From: Diorhabda sublineata
Taxonomy: Eukaryota; Arthropoda; Insecta; Coleoptera; Chrysomelidae
Length of the DNA stretch: 64,000 nt
Assembly: GCF_026230105.1 (NCBI RefSeq)
Contig: NC_079476.1
Span: 10,554,709 to 10,618,708 of the forward strand
Direction: 5' to 3'
Shown: positions 44,213 through 55,606 of the stretch, piece after piece
Numbering within the stretch: the stretch's first letter is position 1
Layout: every line of letters begins with the position of its first letter
The notes under the pieces: model-generated
The model's database searches: none
Told to the model about the DNA's origin: nothing
What the model saw: the letters and a program-made list of their open reading frames with translations, nothing else
Made by a program: the position numbers and the translations under genes

Positions 44213-44475
44213 TTACTTATTACTAGGTTTCTTAACAATAGATTTATGAATCTTTGTATTTTTTTCTAAAAGTATTTTTATGCCAAAGTCACGTTTTACT
44301 TTAGATTTCACATGTCGATGTTTTATTTTATTTCGTTTTGCTTCACGGTTTTTAATGAATATTGTCTGATTTTCGTCGAAATTTATAGGGTCTTTGCGAT
44401 TCTCGTTCCGTTTTGAAATTACTTTTTCCTTTTCGTTTAATGACCGTTCTGTTATTGATTGATAAAGATTACTAA
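44213..44475 (-). pseudogene. Outer Gypsy integrase C-terminal tail
   Basis: Continuation of the integrase frame interrupted by the inner element. The codons before (51887 side, NRRKRL) and after (SNLYQSITERSLNEK) the insertion are in phase once one CTAA copy is set aside. Lysine/arginine-rich tail ending VKKPSNK and stop at 44213. Confidence 0.8.
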
Positions 44476-44661
44476 AGTTACATATGAAGTAACAACTGAT
44501 AACATATAATAAATGTGATGACTTCGCGGAAACATGGAAGATAATAAAAACTGCATTTCTTTTAATGATTCATTCTTTGTTCTAACGTTGCTTAATAAAC
44601 ATATATTGTAATTGTAATTTTTGTTTTTAAAAATCCAAATTCGAAGTTTTAATATATAATT
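44476..44661 (+). repeat. Inner Gypsy 5' LTR
   Basis: Starts AGTTACATATGAAG, ends TTAATATATAATT; the final T is shared with the primer binding site TGGCGCAG. Confidence 0.95.
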
Positions 44662-44678
44662 GGCGCAGTCAGTAGGAT
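44661..44678 (+). other. Primer binding site, tRNA-Ser type
   Basis: TGGCGCAGTCAGTAGGAT directly after the 5' LTR; the same sequence is used by the outer element (55155-55172, minus). Confidence 0.8.
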
Positions 44679-44977
44679 ACGCACGGGTTTCGGAAGTGAA
44701 CAGTTTCGCATTGTGCCGGAAGTGAAATTCGGGACCTTGGAGTTTCTACACCTTAAGTGCGTATTACGAGCTTAAAACTTTCGAAGTTGTGGCAACAGGA
44801 GCAGGGAATCAAGAAAAGGAGCAGGAAAGCAGAGCGCTCGAATCGACGAACAATCTGTAAGTGCCTTTTCCTTTTTCCTTTCCAAACCCCTCTGTATAAG
44901 GATTTTGGTAAAGATGGATAAATTTTGCTCATTGCGAATAAATTGCTTATTATAATAATTAATTTTAAATTATTTTC

Positions 44978-46264
44978 ATGAGCGATATTGATGAAATAAT
45001 TAACGGAATTTCAAATATAGGATTAGATAACAAAAATAATAATCACACTCAACGGAATATTAATAAACAATTCACTAATTCTTTCAAATCAATAAATTCA
45101 ACTTTAAATATGCCTGAGATGAACTGGGATCTTTTAAAATCTAGACTTGATAATATTAAACCGTATGACGGTAACAGTAACACGTTAAATAAATTTCTAA
45201 TTAGGTGTGAAGACCTTATTAATGATTATCGGCAATTTAATGATGCACAATTATCTAAACACATATTCCAATCAGTTCAAGAAAAACTTATAGATAAAGC
45301 AGAAATATTAGTAGGTAATCGTGCTGAGTTAACAGATTGGCCGAGATTGAAAGAAGCCCTGATTCAGTGTTTCGCTGATCGTAGAAATATTGACTGTTTA
45401 GTACAAGAACTCACTAGAATGAAACCATTTAGGAACGAACCATTGATGAACTTTGGAAGTCGAATTCAATTATTAAGAAGTAGTGTAGCGCAGAAAATTA
45501 GTAATAATCCTAACATAACTAACGCGGAGAAAGTGTGCCAAATAAACCATTATGATAAAACTGCACTTAGTACCTTTATAGCAGGTTGTAGTGGTACCTT
45601 AAGAAATAACTTGCATCTTAAAAATCCAGCCTCACTGGAAGATGCAATGGCCTATCTAAACGAATTTGAAAACTTTGAAAAATTATATGGCAATCTAAAT
45701 GACAATAACCGAGCAACGACGTCCAGATTTAATAGTAATTATCGACAACCTTATTCACAACCAAGATACTATCCTGAAAACCAAACACAACCCTCTTTCC
45801 AACAACCCTATCATCCCGTTGACAATAATAAACCAGTTAATCAATGCCCCAGTCAACCTATTAACATCCAACCTAGACAAATGCCCCCCAGACAATACCC
45901 GACGAACAAACAAGTATTTGGACCTCCACAAAACGTTTTCAGACCAAACCAAAAACCCATGCACCAACTTCCTAAGCCAACACCTATGTCAACGACTTCA
46001 AGAAATTCTTCCACATTATCACAAAGACAAAGATGGCCAAATAATAACAATTACAATCGAAATCAACAATTTCGAAATTCTGGACAGAATTCAAATTTTA
46101 CTTCCGAAGAGCTATTCACAAACGATTACAACCAATCAGACGAACAACATTACTATCAGAACCAAAATACGGACGATAATGACCAAAATCAAATGTATTA
46201 TAACTATGACAAGTCAGAAAATGAAAATTTTATCCAAACGAGCCAACAACAAGGAATACCTTAG
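44978..46264 (+). CDS. Inner Gypsy gag
   Basis: Intact 428-codon frame. The N-terminal half is helical and contains IKPYDGNSNTLNKFLIRCED and DWPRLKEALIQCFADRRN, the arrangement of 17.6/297-type Gag capsids. The C-terminal half is rich in Gln, Asn and Pro (repeated PRQ, NQN, QYP) with no CCHC knuckle, as is usual in errantivirus Gag. Forms the particle core and binds genomic RNA (family knowledge). The outer element's gag at 53738-54883 is a clear homologue. pol lies in the -1 frame, overlapping the end of gag, which fits expression by -1 frameshifting. Confidence 0.9.
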   Translation: MSDIDEIINGISNIGLDNKNNNHTQRNINKQFTNSFKSINSTLNMPEMNWDLLKSRLDNIKPYDGNSNTLNKFLIRCEDLINDYRQFNDAQLSKHIFQSVQEKLIDKAEILVGNRAELTDWPRLKEALIQCFADRRNIDCLVQELTRMKPFRNEPLMNFGSRIQLLRSSVAQKISNNPNITNAEKVCQINHYDKTALSTFIAGCSGTLRNNLHLKNPASLEDAMAYLNEFENFEKLYGNLNDNNRATTSRFNSNYRQPYSQPRYYPENQTQPSFQQPYHPVDNNKPVNQCPSQPINIQPRQMPPRQYPTNKQVFGPPQNVFRPNQKPMHQLPKPTPMSTTSRNSSTLSQRQRWPNNNNYNRNQQFRNSGQNSNFTSEELFTNDYNQSDEQHYYQNQNTDDNDQNQMYYNYDKSENENFIQTSQQQGIP

Positions 46265-49200
46265 TAGAAATTAACATTTCAACAGAAAACGCATTACCTT
46301 ACATAGAAATTAATAATCCCAAATTAAAATTACTTATAGATACCGGTAGTTCACGTTCAATTATTAAACCTGATATTATAGAAAAAACTTATCTACATTC
46401 CGTTAATCGAATCAATGCACAAATTAAGACAGTTTTGGGTAGTCGAGATATTGTATATCAATCAACACTTAGAGCATTTCCTGAATTTCAGAGTCCAAAC
46501 TATTTCATCTCCTTTTTATTATTTGATTTCCACGAATATTTCGATGGTATTATAGGACTAAATGATTTAAGAAATATGAACTTTAATATTGATCTTATAA
46601 ATAACAAATTAATAGGACCAAATACTGAGATACCTCTCTGATATAAACGGAAAGAAAACTCAAATATATTATTCTCAGTAGAACCACAACAAAAAATTCT
46701 AAAGAAGTTACCTGTTTCTATTTTTAATGGAGAAATATTGATAAATGATGGCAAAATAGGACCATTATATATACCGCAAATCTTGATTGATGCCAGAAAC
46801 GGATTTGCTCTTGTAGAAATCCAAAACAAAACAGATCAAACAATTTCAGTTAATATTAAAGAACCTTTAGAGGTAGAGTCATTTGAAAAAACTAGTTATG
46901 ATACCTTTAATGTTAATTCGTTTCTAAATTTAAATAACGAAGACAATAATAAATCAAAAAAACATATCGATATATCACAATTAATTAGGACAAACCATAT
47001 GAACGCGGAAGAAAAAGCTGAAATCTTAAAGCTTATTCGAAAATTTTCAGACATCTTCTTTAAACCGGGTGATAAATTATCCTTCACGGCAAGAACAAAA
47101 CACGAAATTAAAACGACCGACGAAATTCCTATACATTGTAAATCGTACAGATATCCCTATATTCATAAACAAGAAATAAATAACCAGATAGATGAAATGC
47201 TGGATAAAGGCATAATACGGCCCTCAACTTCACCATGGTCATCCCCTATTTGGATAGTAAATAAAAAAGAAGACCAATCGGGGAAACAAAAATATCGTCT
47301 AGTCATCGATTATCGGAAACTCAACGAAAAAACGATCCCAGATCGATATCCGATACCAAATATTAATTCGATTCTCGACAAACTGGGAAGATCAAACTAT
47401 TTTTCAACTATTGACCTTTGGGCTGGGTTTCATCAAATCCAAATGGACAAAAATTCCATACCAAAAACAGCTTTTACTGTCGATAACGGCCATTATGAGT
47501 TTCTAAGAATGCCGTTTGGGTTAAGAAACTCGCCATCCACCTTTCAACGTGTTATGGATGAAATTTTAAAAGATCTCCAAAATAAAGTGTGTATGGTCTA
47601 TATGGACGACATAATAATATTCAGTACCGGACTTCAAGAACACCTTCAAAATTTAAAACTTGTTTTTTCGAAACTACGCGAAGCGAAACTTAAAATTCAA
47701 TTAGACAAATCAGAATTCCTACGAAAAGAGGTAGAATTTCTAGGTCATATAGTAACAACAGACGGGATAAAACCCAATCCAAAAAAAAATCTCAGCTATT
47801 AAGAACTTTCCCTTACCAAAAGCACAAAAAGAAATAAAATCTTTTCTAGGATTATTAGGATACTACCGTAAATTTATAAAAACTTTTGCTAAAATCACAA
47901 AACCCATGACTAAATGCCTGAAGAAAAACGAAAAAGGAATACATACAAAAGAATTTATAGATTGTTTTGAAACATGTAAAAATATTTTAACGTCTGAACC
48001 AGTTTTAATTTATCCGGATTTCGATAAAGAATTTGAAGTAACTACAGATAGTTCCAACTACGCAATAGGCGCAGTTCTTTCACAAAATAACCACCCTATA
48101 TGCTATGCATCAAGGACTCTCAATCCAGCCGAAATAAACTATTCAACGATTCAGAAGAACTCCTAGCAATAGTATGGAGCTGCAAATACTTTCGCCCATA
48201 CCTTTTCGGCAGAAAATTCACAATATATTCAGACCACAAGCCACTGCAATGGCTCTTCTCCATGAAAGACCCAAATTCTATGCTAGTCAGATGGAGATTG
48301 AAATTAGAAGAGTACGACTACGTCATCAAATATAAAAAAGGATCGTCGAACTCAGCCGCAGATGCCCTAAGTAGAAATCCATACATAGAATTGAATGCTA
48401 TGGATAATGAATCAATAATAAATAACGTAGGGGATGCGGACGAAATAATAGAAAACTTCCTACAAAATCCTGACGAAATTCCTCCACTCTCTAGCCCTGA
48501 CCTCGAGGAAATACTGAATAATATAAGACCCACTGACACCGTAAATCAAGAAACAAATATAGTTCGAGACATACAAAAATAATCAGATAGACCTCAAGAT
48601 TCAAACTCAGAATCTGACATTGAAACTCAACATACGTCGAGAAAGAATCCTATCTTTTCTATTCCAATTACCGAGAGAGTATTAAACACATACAAGAACC
48701 AAATATTCATAAAAACTGGAGAAATAGAATCGATCAGATGTAAAACTGCCAAAATTTTCGACAATACTAGATTATATGTTACACTACCTTCAAAAATTTC
48801 TTCCTTCCATATAATAAATTTCGTAAAAGAACACATCGCCCCAAACAAAAGATACGCTATTTATTTCAAACACCGCGATTTACCTAGAATATTCACGACT
48901 ACGATGCAATCGTACTTCAAAAATTCTGCTTTCAAAATTACACAAAGTAACACCGTTTTAGAGGATTTACAAACTAAAGAAGCACAAGAAGAGAAACTCA
49001 AATTTTATCATGAAACTAAAACTTGCCACCGCGGTATTAACGAAATGAAAATAGCACTTGGTAAACGATTTTATTGGCCAAAAATGTCCGATGACATTGT
49101 AGAATACGTGAATAATTGCGAAATTTGTCAAAAAAACAAATACGATCGAAACCCACCAGTAGTAAAATTCAACCTAACACCAACTACTTCACGTCCTTTT

Positions 49201-50045
49201 CAACATATTCATATTGACTGTTTTCAAATTTCAGGAAACACTTACTTAACCGTAATAGATACATTTTCTCGATACGGCCAAGCCTATCCTTTATCAGCTG
49301 TAAACGGAATATCTATAGTAGAATGCCTATTTAATTTTATAACACACCATGGATTGCCCATAAAAATAACAGCAGATTCGGCTACGGAATTTAAAAATAA
49401 AGATCTTGAAAACTTTTGTGAACTTTACAAAATTGAACTTCACTTCACAACCGCTAGAAACAGCAATTCAAATAGCCCCGTGGAGAGGTTTCATTCCACA
49501 CTGATTGAACATGTACGATGTTTAAGAGAACAAAATCGAAGTCTCACATCAGATCAATTGATAAAACGGGCCATACTTGGTATAACAACTCAATTCATAG
49601 TGTCACCAAATATACACCGTCCGAGGTAATAAAGGGACACATAAATGAAACAAACCCTTTTGACCTTAATGATCACATAATAATATCAGACTATGTACAA
49701 GCTCATAAACAAGCAACCACAAGACTTTACGAAAATATAACAGAGACTAATAAAACCATAAAAGAAAAGATCATTAATGATAGGAACGAAAAGCGCACCG
49801 AAGCCCCTGACTACAAAAACGAAAAAGTAGCCTATATTCGTACAAAAACAAGAAACAAAAAACTTCCAAAATTCGAAAAATTGATAATATTAGCTCCGAC
49901 AAAAAATAAATTAATAACAGATAAAAACATTTATCACAAAGCAAGTGCACGAAAACCCAAAACTAATAAAAAACAAATTTTTCAGGAAGATGGGGCAGAT
50001 GAAAATAATATTCCTAGCAATTCTGGCAATACAAAAACTGCATAA
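46264..50045 (+). pseudogene. Inner Gypsy pol: protease, RT, RNase H, integrase, with lesions
   Basis: Protease LLIDTGSSRSIIKP near 46330. RT has YRLVIDYRKLNEKTIPDRYP near 47300 and the catalytic VYMDDIIIFS near 47600. RNase H has EVTTDSSNYAIGAVLSQ near 48040 and SDHKPLQWLFS near 48230. The integrase zinc motif (HETKTCHRG ... NNCEICQKNKYDRNPP) is near 49020-49150. The core Asp is in HIDCFQISG, the second in TADSATEF and the Glu in SPVERFHSTL. Lesions: in-frame TGA at 46639-46641, frameshift at a nine-A run near 47785, frameshift near 48158, in-frame TAA at 48580-48582, frameshift near 49577. All catalytic residues otherwise remain. Given near-identical LTRs, some lesions could be assembly errors. 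Confidence 0.9.
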
Positions 50046-51708
50046 AAGTAACGCTACGGAAGACATAGACCTAACTACTATCGATAATCCTTTACTACCG
50101 ATACAATTAGGAGACTCCCGTCTCATATATAGTAAACATACCTTTATACATTATTTAAATTTAGAACCTATTATTAAGCAATTGTTCAACATTGAAAAAC
50201 ATTTTTTCATTATAAAAAATAATTTAGAAGTGAGAAATGCAACTAATGAAATCTCATATCATGCCTTAACTCAAGACATGTTGTTGAGAACAGAATTTCT
50301 CATCAAAATTACACGTACGAAACTTGATAATTTACAACCTCATATATGTAATAAAAGAAGTTTCTTTGACGGGGTCGGTCAACTACAAAAATGGTTGTTT
50401 GGTACACTTGATACCGATGACGGTAATAAATATGATAACGCAATAAAAATTCTAGAAACAAACCAACAAAACATGATTACGGAAATAAACTTACAAAGTT
50501 CACTTTCTAAGAATCTTATAAGAAATTACAATGTAACAATTCACACCTTATCAAAAAATCAAGTAAAATTTGCAACTTCTCTCGAAAAATTTCAAATCAG
50601 CGTACAAAAATCAATCACTGAATCACACGAGTATTTAACCTTTCAAGCAATCATTTCACAAATAAATTTAGACTGTCAAAATATTATCACATTCTTAGAT
50701 AATTTGGAAGACTCCATAGCTTTCGCAAAACTAAACACACTTCATCCTTCTATTATCTCTAGTCAAGAGTTACAAAAAACGCTAGAATATTTAAGGAAAG
50801 TTTACCCCGACAACCAAATTACAAAATTTAAAAACATTCTAACATACTACCAATTTTTAGGCAATCAAGTTTCGGTTGCTAAAAATAAATTCATTTTTGC
50901 TATACATATACCAATTATCAAAGCCGAAGTCCTTAAATTATATCACCTCTTCCCCATCATTCAAAACAACCAAATATTCTCCCTAAAATACTCCTATCTG
51001 GCATGAAACAACTCGAATAATCAATTTATAGAAGAAATCTGTCCACTACTAGAAAATGTATATTTCTGCATCGAAGACCACTCTCCTAACGACAATTGCA
51101 CCCTGCAGCTCCTCGAAAACCAGTCGCCTAAAGGTTGCCAAAAAATAAATTCAAAATTAGAAGAATCACTTACTGAACAAATCACACAAGACGAGATAAT
51201 TATCATTCCAGCAAAAACGGAAAAAGTTTTTTCCAAATGCAACACAGACAAATATCTAGAAGTAAAAAAACCTACACTAATAAAAATACCAAAGTCATGT
51301 CAAATAGAAATCAAAGCGAAAAAATTCTTCAACGACGTCAAAATACAACGAGGAAAACCACTACTTCTTCCCAAACCAATTACGGAAGAATTCGATACGA
51401 TTGCAGAATACGAAACACCCAAAATGGAAAAAATCAATTTAGAAGACATTCAAGAAATAAGCAGAATGACGAATCAACTTATACCACTAAAAATCCCAAT
51501 ATCCAACCACTATCCCAAAATTTCTGGTAGTTTATCTTTACTAGCCATAATTTTATTTATACTGGGATGGGTTTTTAAGAAGAAAATCCTGCAAAAATGC
51601 TGCAAAAACCAGAAAGAAAGAAAATTCAATAGAAGAGTACCCAGAAGAGTCCAAAATCGAACACCACTCCGTATTGTTCTCATCTTAGAGGGGAGGAGTT
51701 ACATATGA
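49990..51708 (+). pseudogene. Inner Gypsy env (errantivirus F-like), one in-frame stop
   Basis: ATG at 49990 follows the acceptor ATTTTTCAG by four bases, suggesting a spliced env RNA; it overlaps the end of pol by 56 bases. The signal peptide is MKIIFLAILAIQ. A glycoprotein-like ectodomain contains NKRSFFDGVGQLQKWLFG near 50360, aligned with the furin-site region of the outer element but without the full RxKR. A cysteine cluster lies near 51040-51140, and a membrane anchor (SLSLLAIILFILGWVF) near 51530 is followed by a basic tail. The frame is continuous except for one TGA at 51004-51006. Envelope proteins of this class are related to baculovirus F (family knowledge). Confidence 0.85.
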
Positions 51709-51882
51709 AGTAACAGCTGATAACATATAATAAATGTGATGACTTCGCGGAAACATGGAAGATAATAAAAACTGCATTTCTTTTAATGATTCATTCTTTG
51801 TTCTAACGTTGCTTAATAAACATATATTGTAATTGTAATTTTTGTTTTTAAAAATCCAAATTCGAAGTTTTAATATATAATT
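51697..51882 (+). repeat. Inner Gypsy 3' LTR
   Basis: Identical to the 5' LTR except for one transition (CAGCTG for CAACTG near 51716). Confidence 0.95.
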
Positions 51883-52631
51883 CTAAGTCGTTTGCGTCTA
51901 TTCTCTAAAAAGTCATTTATAATAGTTTCTTCGGTGAGGTCGAAAGGGTCGAGTGCCTTAGTGTCACCTAGGATTATATCAAAAGGTTTGCATTTAGTTA
52001 ATGAATGTACAGAAGAATTGTATCCTAACACAGCATTTTGAATGATCTGTTTGGGGGGCATGTTTGAATTTTGCAAGTGAATAACGCGAGCATTTTCTAA
52101 TAATGATAAATTAAACCTTTCAACGAGACTGTTGCTGTTAGAATTTCTGGGTGTAGTAAAATGTAGTTTGATTTTGTTTAGCTTACAAAACTCTTGTAAT
52201 AGCTGACAGTGGAATTCAATTCCACTATCACAAGTTATCGCTGATGGTACGCCAAAGTGAGATATAAAAAGAGATAGACCTTCGATTATTGATATTGCGT
52301 TTACTGATTCTAAGAGATAAGCTTGGCCATATTTAGAGAATGAATCTAGAAATGTTAAGAACTTTGTTTTCATCACCTGAAATACATCAATGTGGATCAT
52401 TTCGAATGGTTTTGTGGGAGTAAGCGTGAGTGAATATATGATGACTGGAGGGTGTCTGTCGTATTTCGCTTGTTGACAAATGTCGCATGCATTTATATAT
52501 TGAGTTATGTCCTTTTTCATGTCGGGCCAATAGTATTTTGATTTTAAAGCTTCTAGAGTTTCGTTTATTCCTCTGTGGCATGTTTTAGTTTCGTGATGGT
52601 ACTGTAAAATTTCTTTGTGTTCATCGGCCAT
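51870..52631 (-). pseudogene. Outer Gypsy integrase, main part
   Basis: A 250-codon frame on the minus strand. Zinc-binding HHETKTCHRG and ACDICQQAKYDRHPP are at 52600-52460. The core has IHIDVFQVMKTKFLTFLDSF, TCDSGIEFHCQLL and NSLVERFNLSLLENAR. The DDE triad is intact. The frame runs into the inner LTR at 51882; the true tail is at 44213-44475. Confidence 0.9.
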
Positions 52632-52950
52632 TTCTACATCTCTGACAAATTTTCTCGAAACTACTAATTAGAATGCGTGACTTTTAAAAGTTTTTTGGAG
52701 AGTAGTTATTAATCTTGGGATTAAATCGGTTGAGGAATTTGGGATATGTAGGCAATATAGTTTTTCGGATCTATAAAGTTTTTGAAAACATGTATGAGTT
52801 ATTTTTCGAAATCATTAGTCAAATTAATTGAAATTCGCGTTTTTGTGTCAAATGGAGTTTGTTTAGTTATGTTGAAAGCTTTATGTACATTTTGCTTGAT
52901 TATTAATTAATTGTTGTAAGAATTAGTTATATTTTCGCTATACGGTATAC

Positions 52951-53560
52951 CTAGTATTGGATTTTCTTGTGCTGAGTGTACTGTTTCGTCATCATCTTTT
53001 TCGATAGGAGTTTTAATTCATTTGAATTCAAAAGTTTTTCCAATTCGTCCCTTATTTCTTGTTCCATTAGGTTTTGATTGTTAGTGGTATTTTCGTCCGC
53101 ATATGTTCCTATTATTTCGTCTATGTCTCCTGGGTTTCCTAATAAAGATTCGTTCTCGATGTCCATTGCGTTGATTTCTATTCGGCTCAGGGCATCGGCA
53201 TTAGAGTTTTGCGAACCGGGCTTATATTGTATTTCGAAATCGTATTCCTCTAGTAGAAGTCTTCATCGTATTAGTTTCGAATTGGATTCTTTTAGACTGA
53301 AGAGCCATTTAAGGGGTTTGTGGTCAGTGATTAGTTTCACTTTGCGCCCATAAATGTATGGTCGGAAATGCTTTACAGCCCAAGTGATTGCTAGAAGTTC
53401 TTTTCTATAGTACTATAATTGATTTCGGCGGGATTCAGTGTGCGCGACGCGTAAGCAATCGGTAGGTCGCTACCAATCGGTCCTTGGCTTAACACGGCAC
53501 CTAATGCGAAATTCGAGGGTTGTGGATTTTTATGTATGGTAATTGAGTGTTATTAGAATC
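52951..53560 (-). pseudogene. Outer Gypsy RNase H and linker, after a large deletion
   Basis: Reading from 53560: LPYIKIHNP (which is the start of protease), then directly into the RNase H region (FALGAVLSQGP, IAYASRTLNPAEINYST near 53420, LITDHKPLKWLFSLKESNSK near 53310, NADALSRIEINAMD near 53180). About 1.6 kb encoding protease and RT, present in the inner element between the equivalent points, is gone. Followed by an acidic linker (ENESLLGNPGDIDEIIGTYA). Confidence 0.8.
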
Positions 53561-53737
53561 AGAAAATATTTCATTTATGTTGCATTGTCTTTCTGGCTCG
53601 TTATACGAAAATTTTTTGTGTTCTCATTTGGAAAATTGGCATTATATGTGACGGAATCTGAGTAGTCAGGGTCACTTTCATAAGCAGGGTTTTCGGAATC
53701 GTCATTTATCTGAAAATCAGGATAGTCGGTGTTTGAA

Positions 53738-54883
53738 TCATGAGAGTCTGATTGAATTTTGTGTAATTCTTACGAAATAAAGTTTCTCGGATTTGAAATA
53801 ATTATTAGGTTGGTTAGGTCTGAAAGTATTTCTTGAATTTATTGACATTTGTTCTGGTTTGTTTTCCGGAGTTTTTCCAGTGGGTGCAAAGACTTTTTTT
53901 TGTTGCCCAAATACTTGTGTATTGGTCGGGTAATATCTAGTTATTTGTCGAGGTTGGACTGGAATTGGTTGTCTAGGAAAATTGTTTGTTGGGTTTTGAT
54001 CGTTTGGACTTTGTGTGGGATGTGGATTTCGGTAAGTGAAATTAGTTTGAGGTGTTTGTTGTCTGAATATCTGATTTTGATATGTGCTATAACTTGAATA
54101 TCGATTATTACTATTTGATATTGGTCTGTTATAATTTTCTGAATTTGTGACAGTTCTCGTATTACTTTTAAATTTGAAATTATTTTGAGAATAATCGAAA
54201 TTTTCTTCTTCAATAATAAATGTAATAGCGGCTTCTATTGAAACTGGATTCTTGAGTCTAATTATATGTTGAAGCAAACCGGTTAAATTCCTAATGGGCG
54301 TTTTTAAAGCCATTTGGTCACATTGTCTGCGATATATTTCATTAGTATTAACAGGCATTTCTGCTAAAGAAAAACTATTGATTCTTTGAACCAGGTGACT
54401 TCTTAATACTTGTAGTCTTTTAGCAAAATCTAGTGTTGTTTCATTTTTAAAAGGATGTGCCATTAGGAGGTCTTGTTCTAAACATTCTAATGATCTCCTA
54501 TCGCCAAAACATTGTTCTAAAGCATTTTTCAATAAATTCCAACTATCTAACTCTGTTCTACATCCAACTAAAAGATTTGCTCTACCTATTAATTTGGAAC
54601 GGATAGCTCTTAGGATATAATTATTGATCACTAAATTACCTACATTACTATATGTATCAATGAGAAATTGGCAATTCTCTATAAATTGTATAATAGTCGA
54701 TGTATTGCCATCGTACGGTGCAATTAAGTTTACTGATAATTTTAACATTTGGATATTAATCTGTTCATTATTGTTAGCCATATTGTTTGAAATATTATTG
54801 TTATAACTATCGTTCTCTTCTAAATTTATTGATTTGTTGAAACTTGAAATCAATTCTTCAATATTTATGTCAGAATTATTCAT
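53738..54883 (-). pseudogene. Outer Gypsy gag
   Basis: A 381-codon frame starting MNNSDINIEELISSFNKS. It is homologous along its length to the inner gag: LIAPYDGNTSTIIQFIENCQ, then SWNLLKNALEQCFGDRRSLE, then a Pro/Gln/Asn-rich tail with ITRYYPTNTQVFGQQKKVF. The reading frame leaves the conserved acidic tail near 53770, where a one-base shift continues it to about 53580. Confidence 0.85.
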
Positions 54884-55172
54884 TAATTAATAAACAGGAT
54901 ATATATATTTTTCTAATGCTTAAATATAAAAGGTAGTTGATTTCCGACCGGGAAATATTTTACCTATCTTGAAATTAGGGAAGTGTAATAGGAAAACTCG
55001 GTACTTACAGGTACTTCTTGAAGTTCTCCCTACGTGATTCTGCTTTCTCTGGTTGGTGTAGGTCGTTGTCGTCTAAGAGTTGAAACTCACGTTCCGTTTT
55101 TTCACAAAAGCGGTCTCGATGCCGTGACTTTTCGAAAACACAAAACTACGACTATATCCTACTGACTGCGCC

Positions 55173-55359
55173 AGTTATGATATTTCGTAAGAAAAATATC
55201 TTTTTAAAAATAAAGTTTATTTAATAAAAGTTTACATTTTCAGAGTTACAAACAGAATGATAAATGAAAAAAATTATCATGATAATATAAAGTTCCTTTA
55301 TCATTAAAAGCTGACACAGATATTTCTATATAAAGTGAGCAAAATAACTTCACATAACT
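55173..55359 (-). repeat. Outer Gypsy 5' LTR
   Basis: 187 bp. The primer site TGGCGCAGTCAGTAGGATA lies just inside on the minus strand (55155-55173). Confidence 0.95.
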
Positions 55360-55445
55360 AGCGTGTGTGTGAGTCAGTAGATAGGTGACGTGCGGGGGCT
55401 CAATGAAAAAAGATTAGATCCATGGTTGAAATTTTTTTTTTGCAG
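55360..55445. repeat. Palindrome unit 2, right part
   Basis: AGCGTGTGTGTGAGTCAG through GATTAGATCCATGGTTGAAA and a T-run; continuation of 42895-43025. Confidence 0.85.
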
Positions 55446-55606
55446 TTCATATACCTTATTTTCTTATAACGAAACTTGATCATAATTTTCTAACGTTACC
55501 AGCAAACATGTGTAGAAACATCCTGTTAACAAATATCTACTATTTCTTTTATATTTAATTGTATTCAGCATTTCTAGTTTTCTCATAAAACCTGAGAATA
55601 TTTTTA

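Larger units (their letters stand above)
44476..51882 (+). mobile_element. Inner errantivirus-like Gypsy element, plus strand
   Basis: LTRs 44476-44661 and 51697-51882 are 186 bp each and differ at one position. Target duplication CTAA at 44472-44475 and 51883-51886. Primer site TGGCGCAGTCAGTAGG at 44661. Order: gag, pol (protease, RT, RNase H, integrase), env, purine tract AGAGGGGAGG (51687-51696). A young, full-length copy inserted antiparallel into a related older element. Confidence 0.97.
43026..55359 (-). mobile_element. Outer errantivirus-like Gypsy element, minus strand
   Basis: LTRs 43026-43208 and 55173-55359 begin AGTTAT and end ATAACT. Target duplication AGCG at 43022-43025 and 55360-55363. 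The primer site next to the 55173 LTR reads TGGCGCAGTCAGTAGGATA, the tRNA-Ser type used by 17.6/297 relatives. Gene order on the minus strand: gag, (protease and RT deleted), RNase H, integrase, env, polypurine tract. LTRs differ by seven substitutions and one 4-bp indel, so it is older than the inner element inserted in its integrase region. Confidence 0.95.

Noticed and set aside
45699..46274. 191-codon plus-strand frame inside gag
   Set aside because: Alternate frame of the Gln/Asn/Pro-rich gag tail; composition explained by gag codons.
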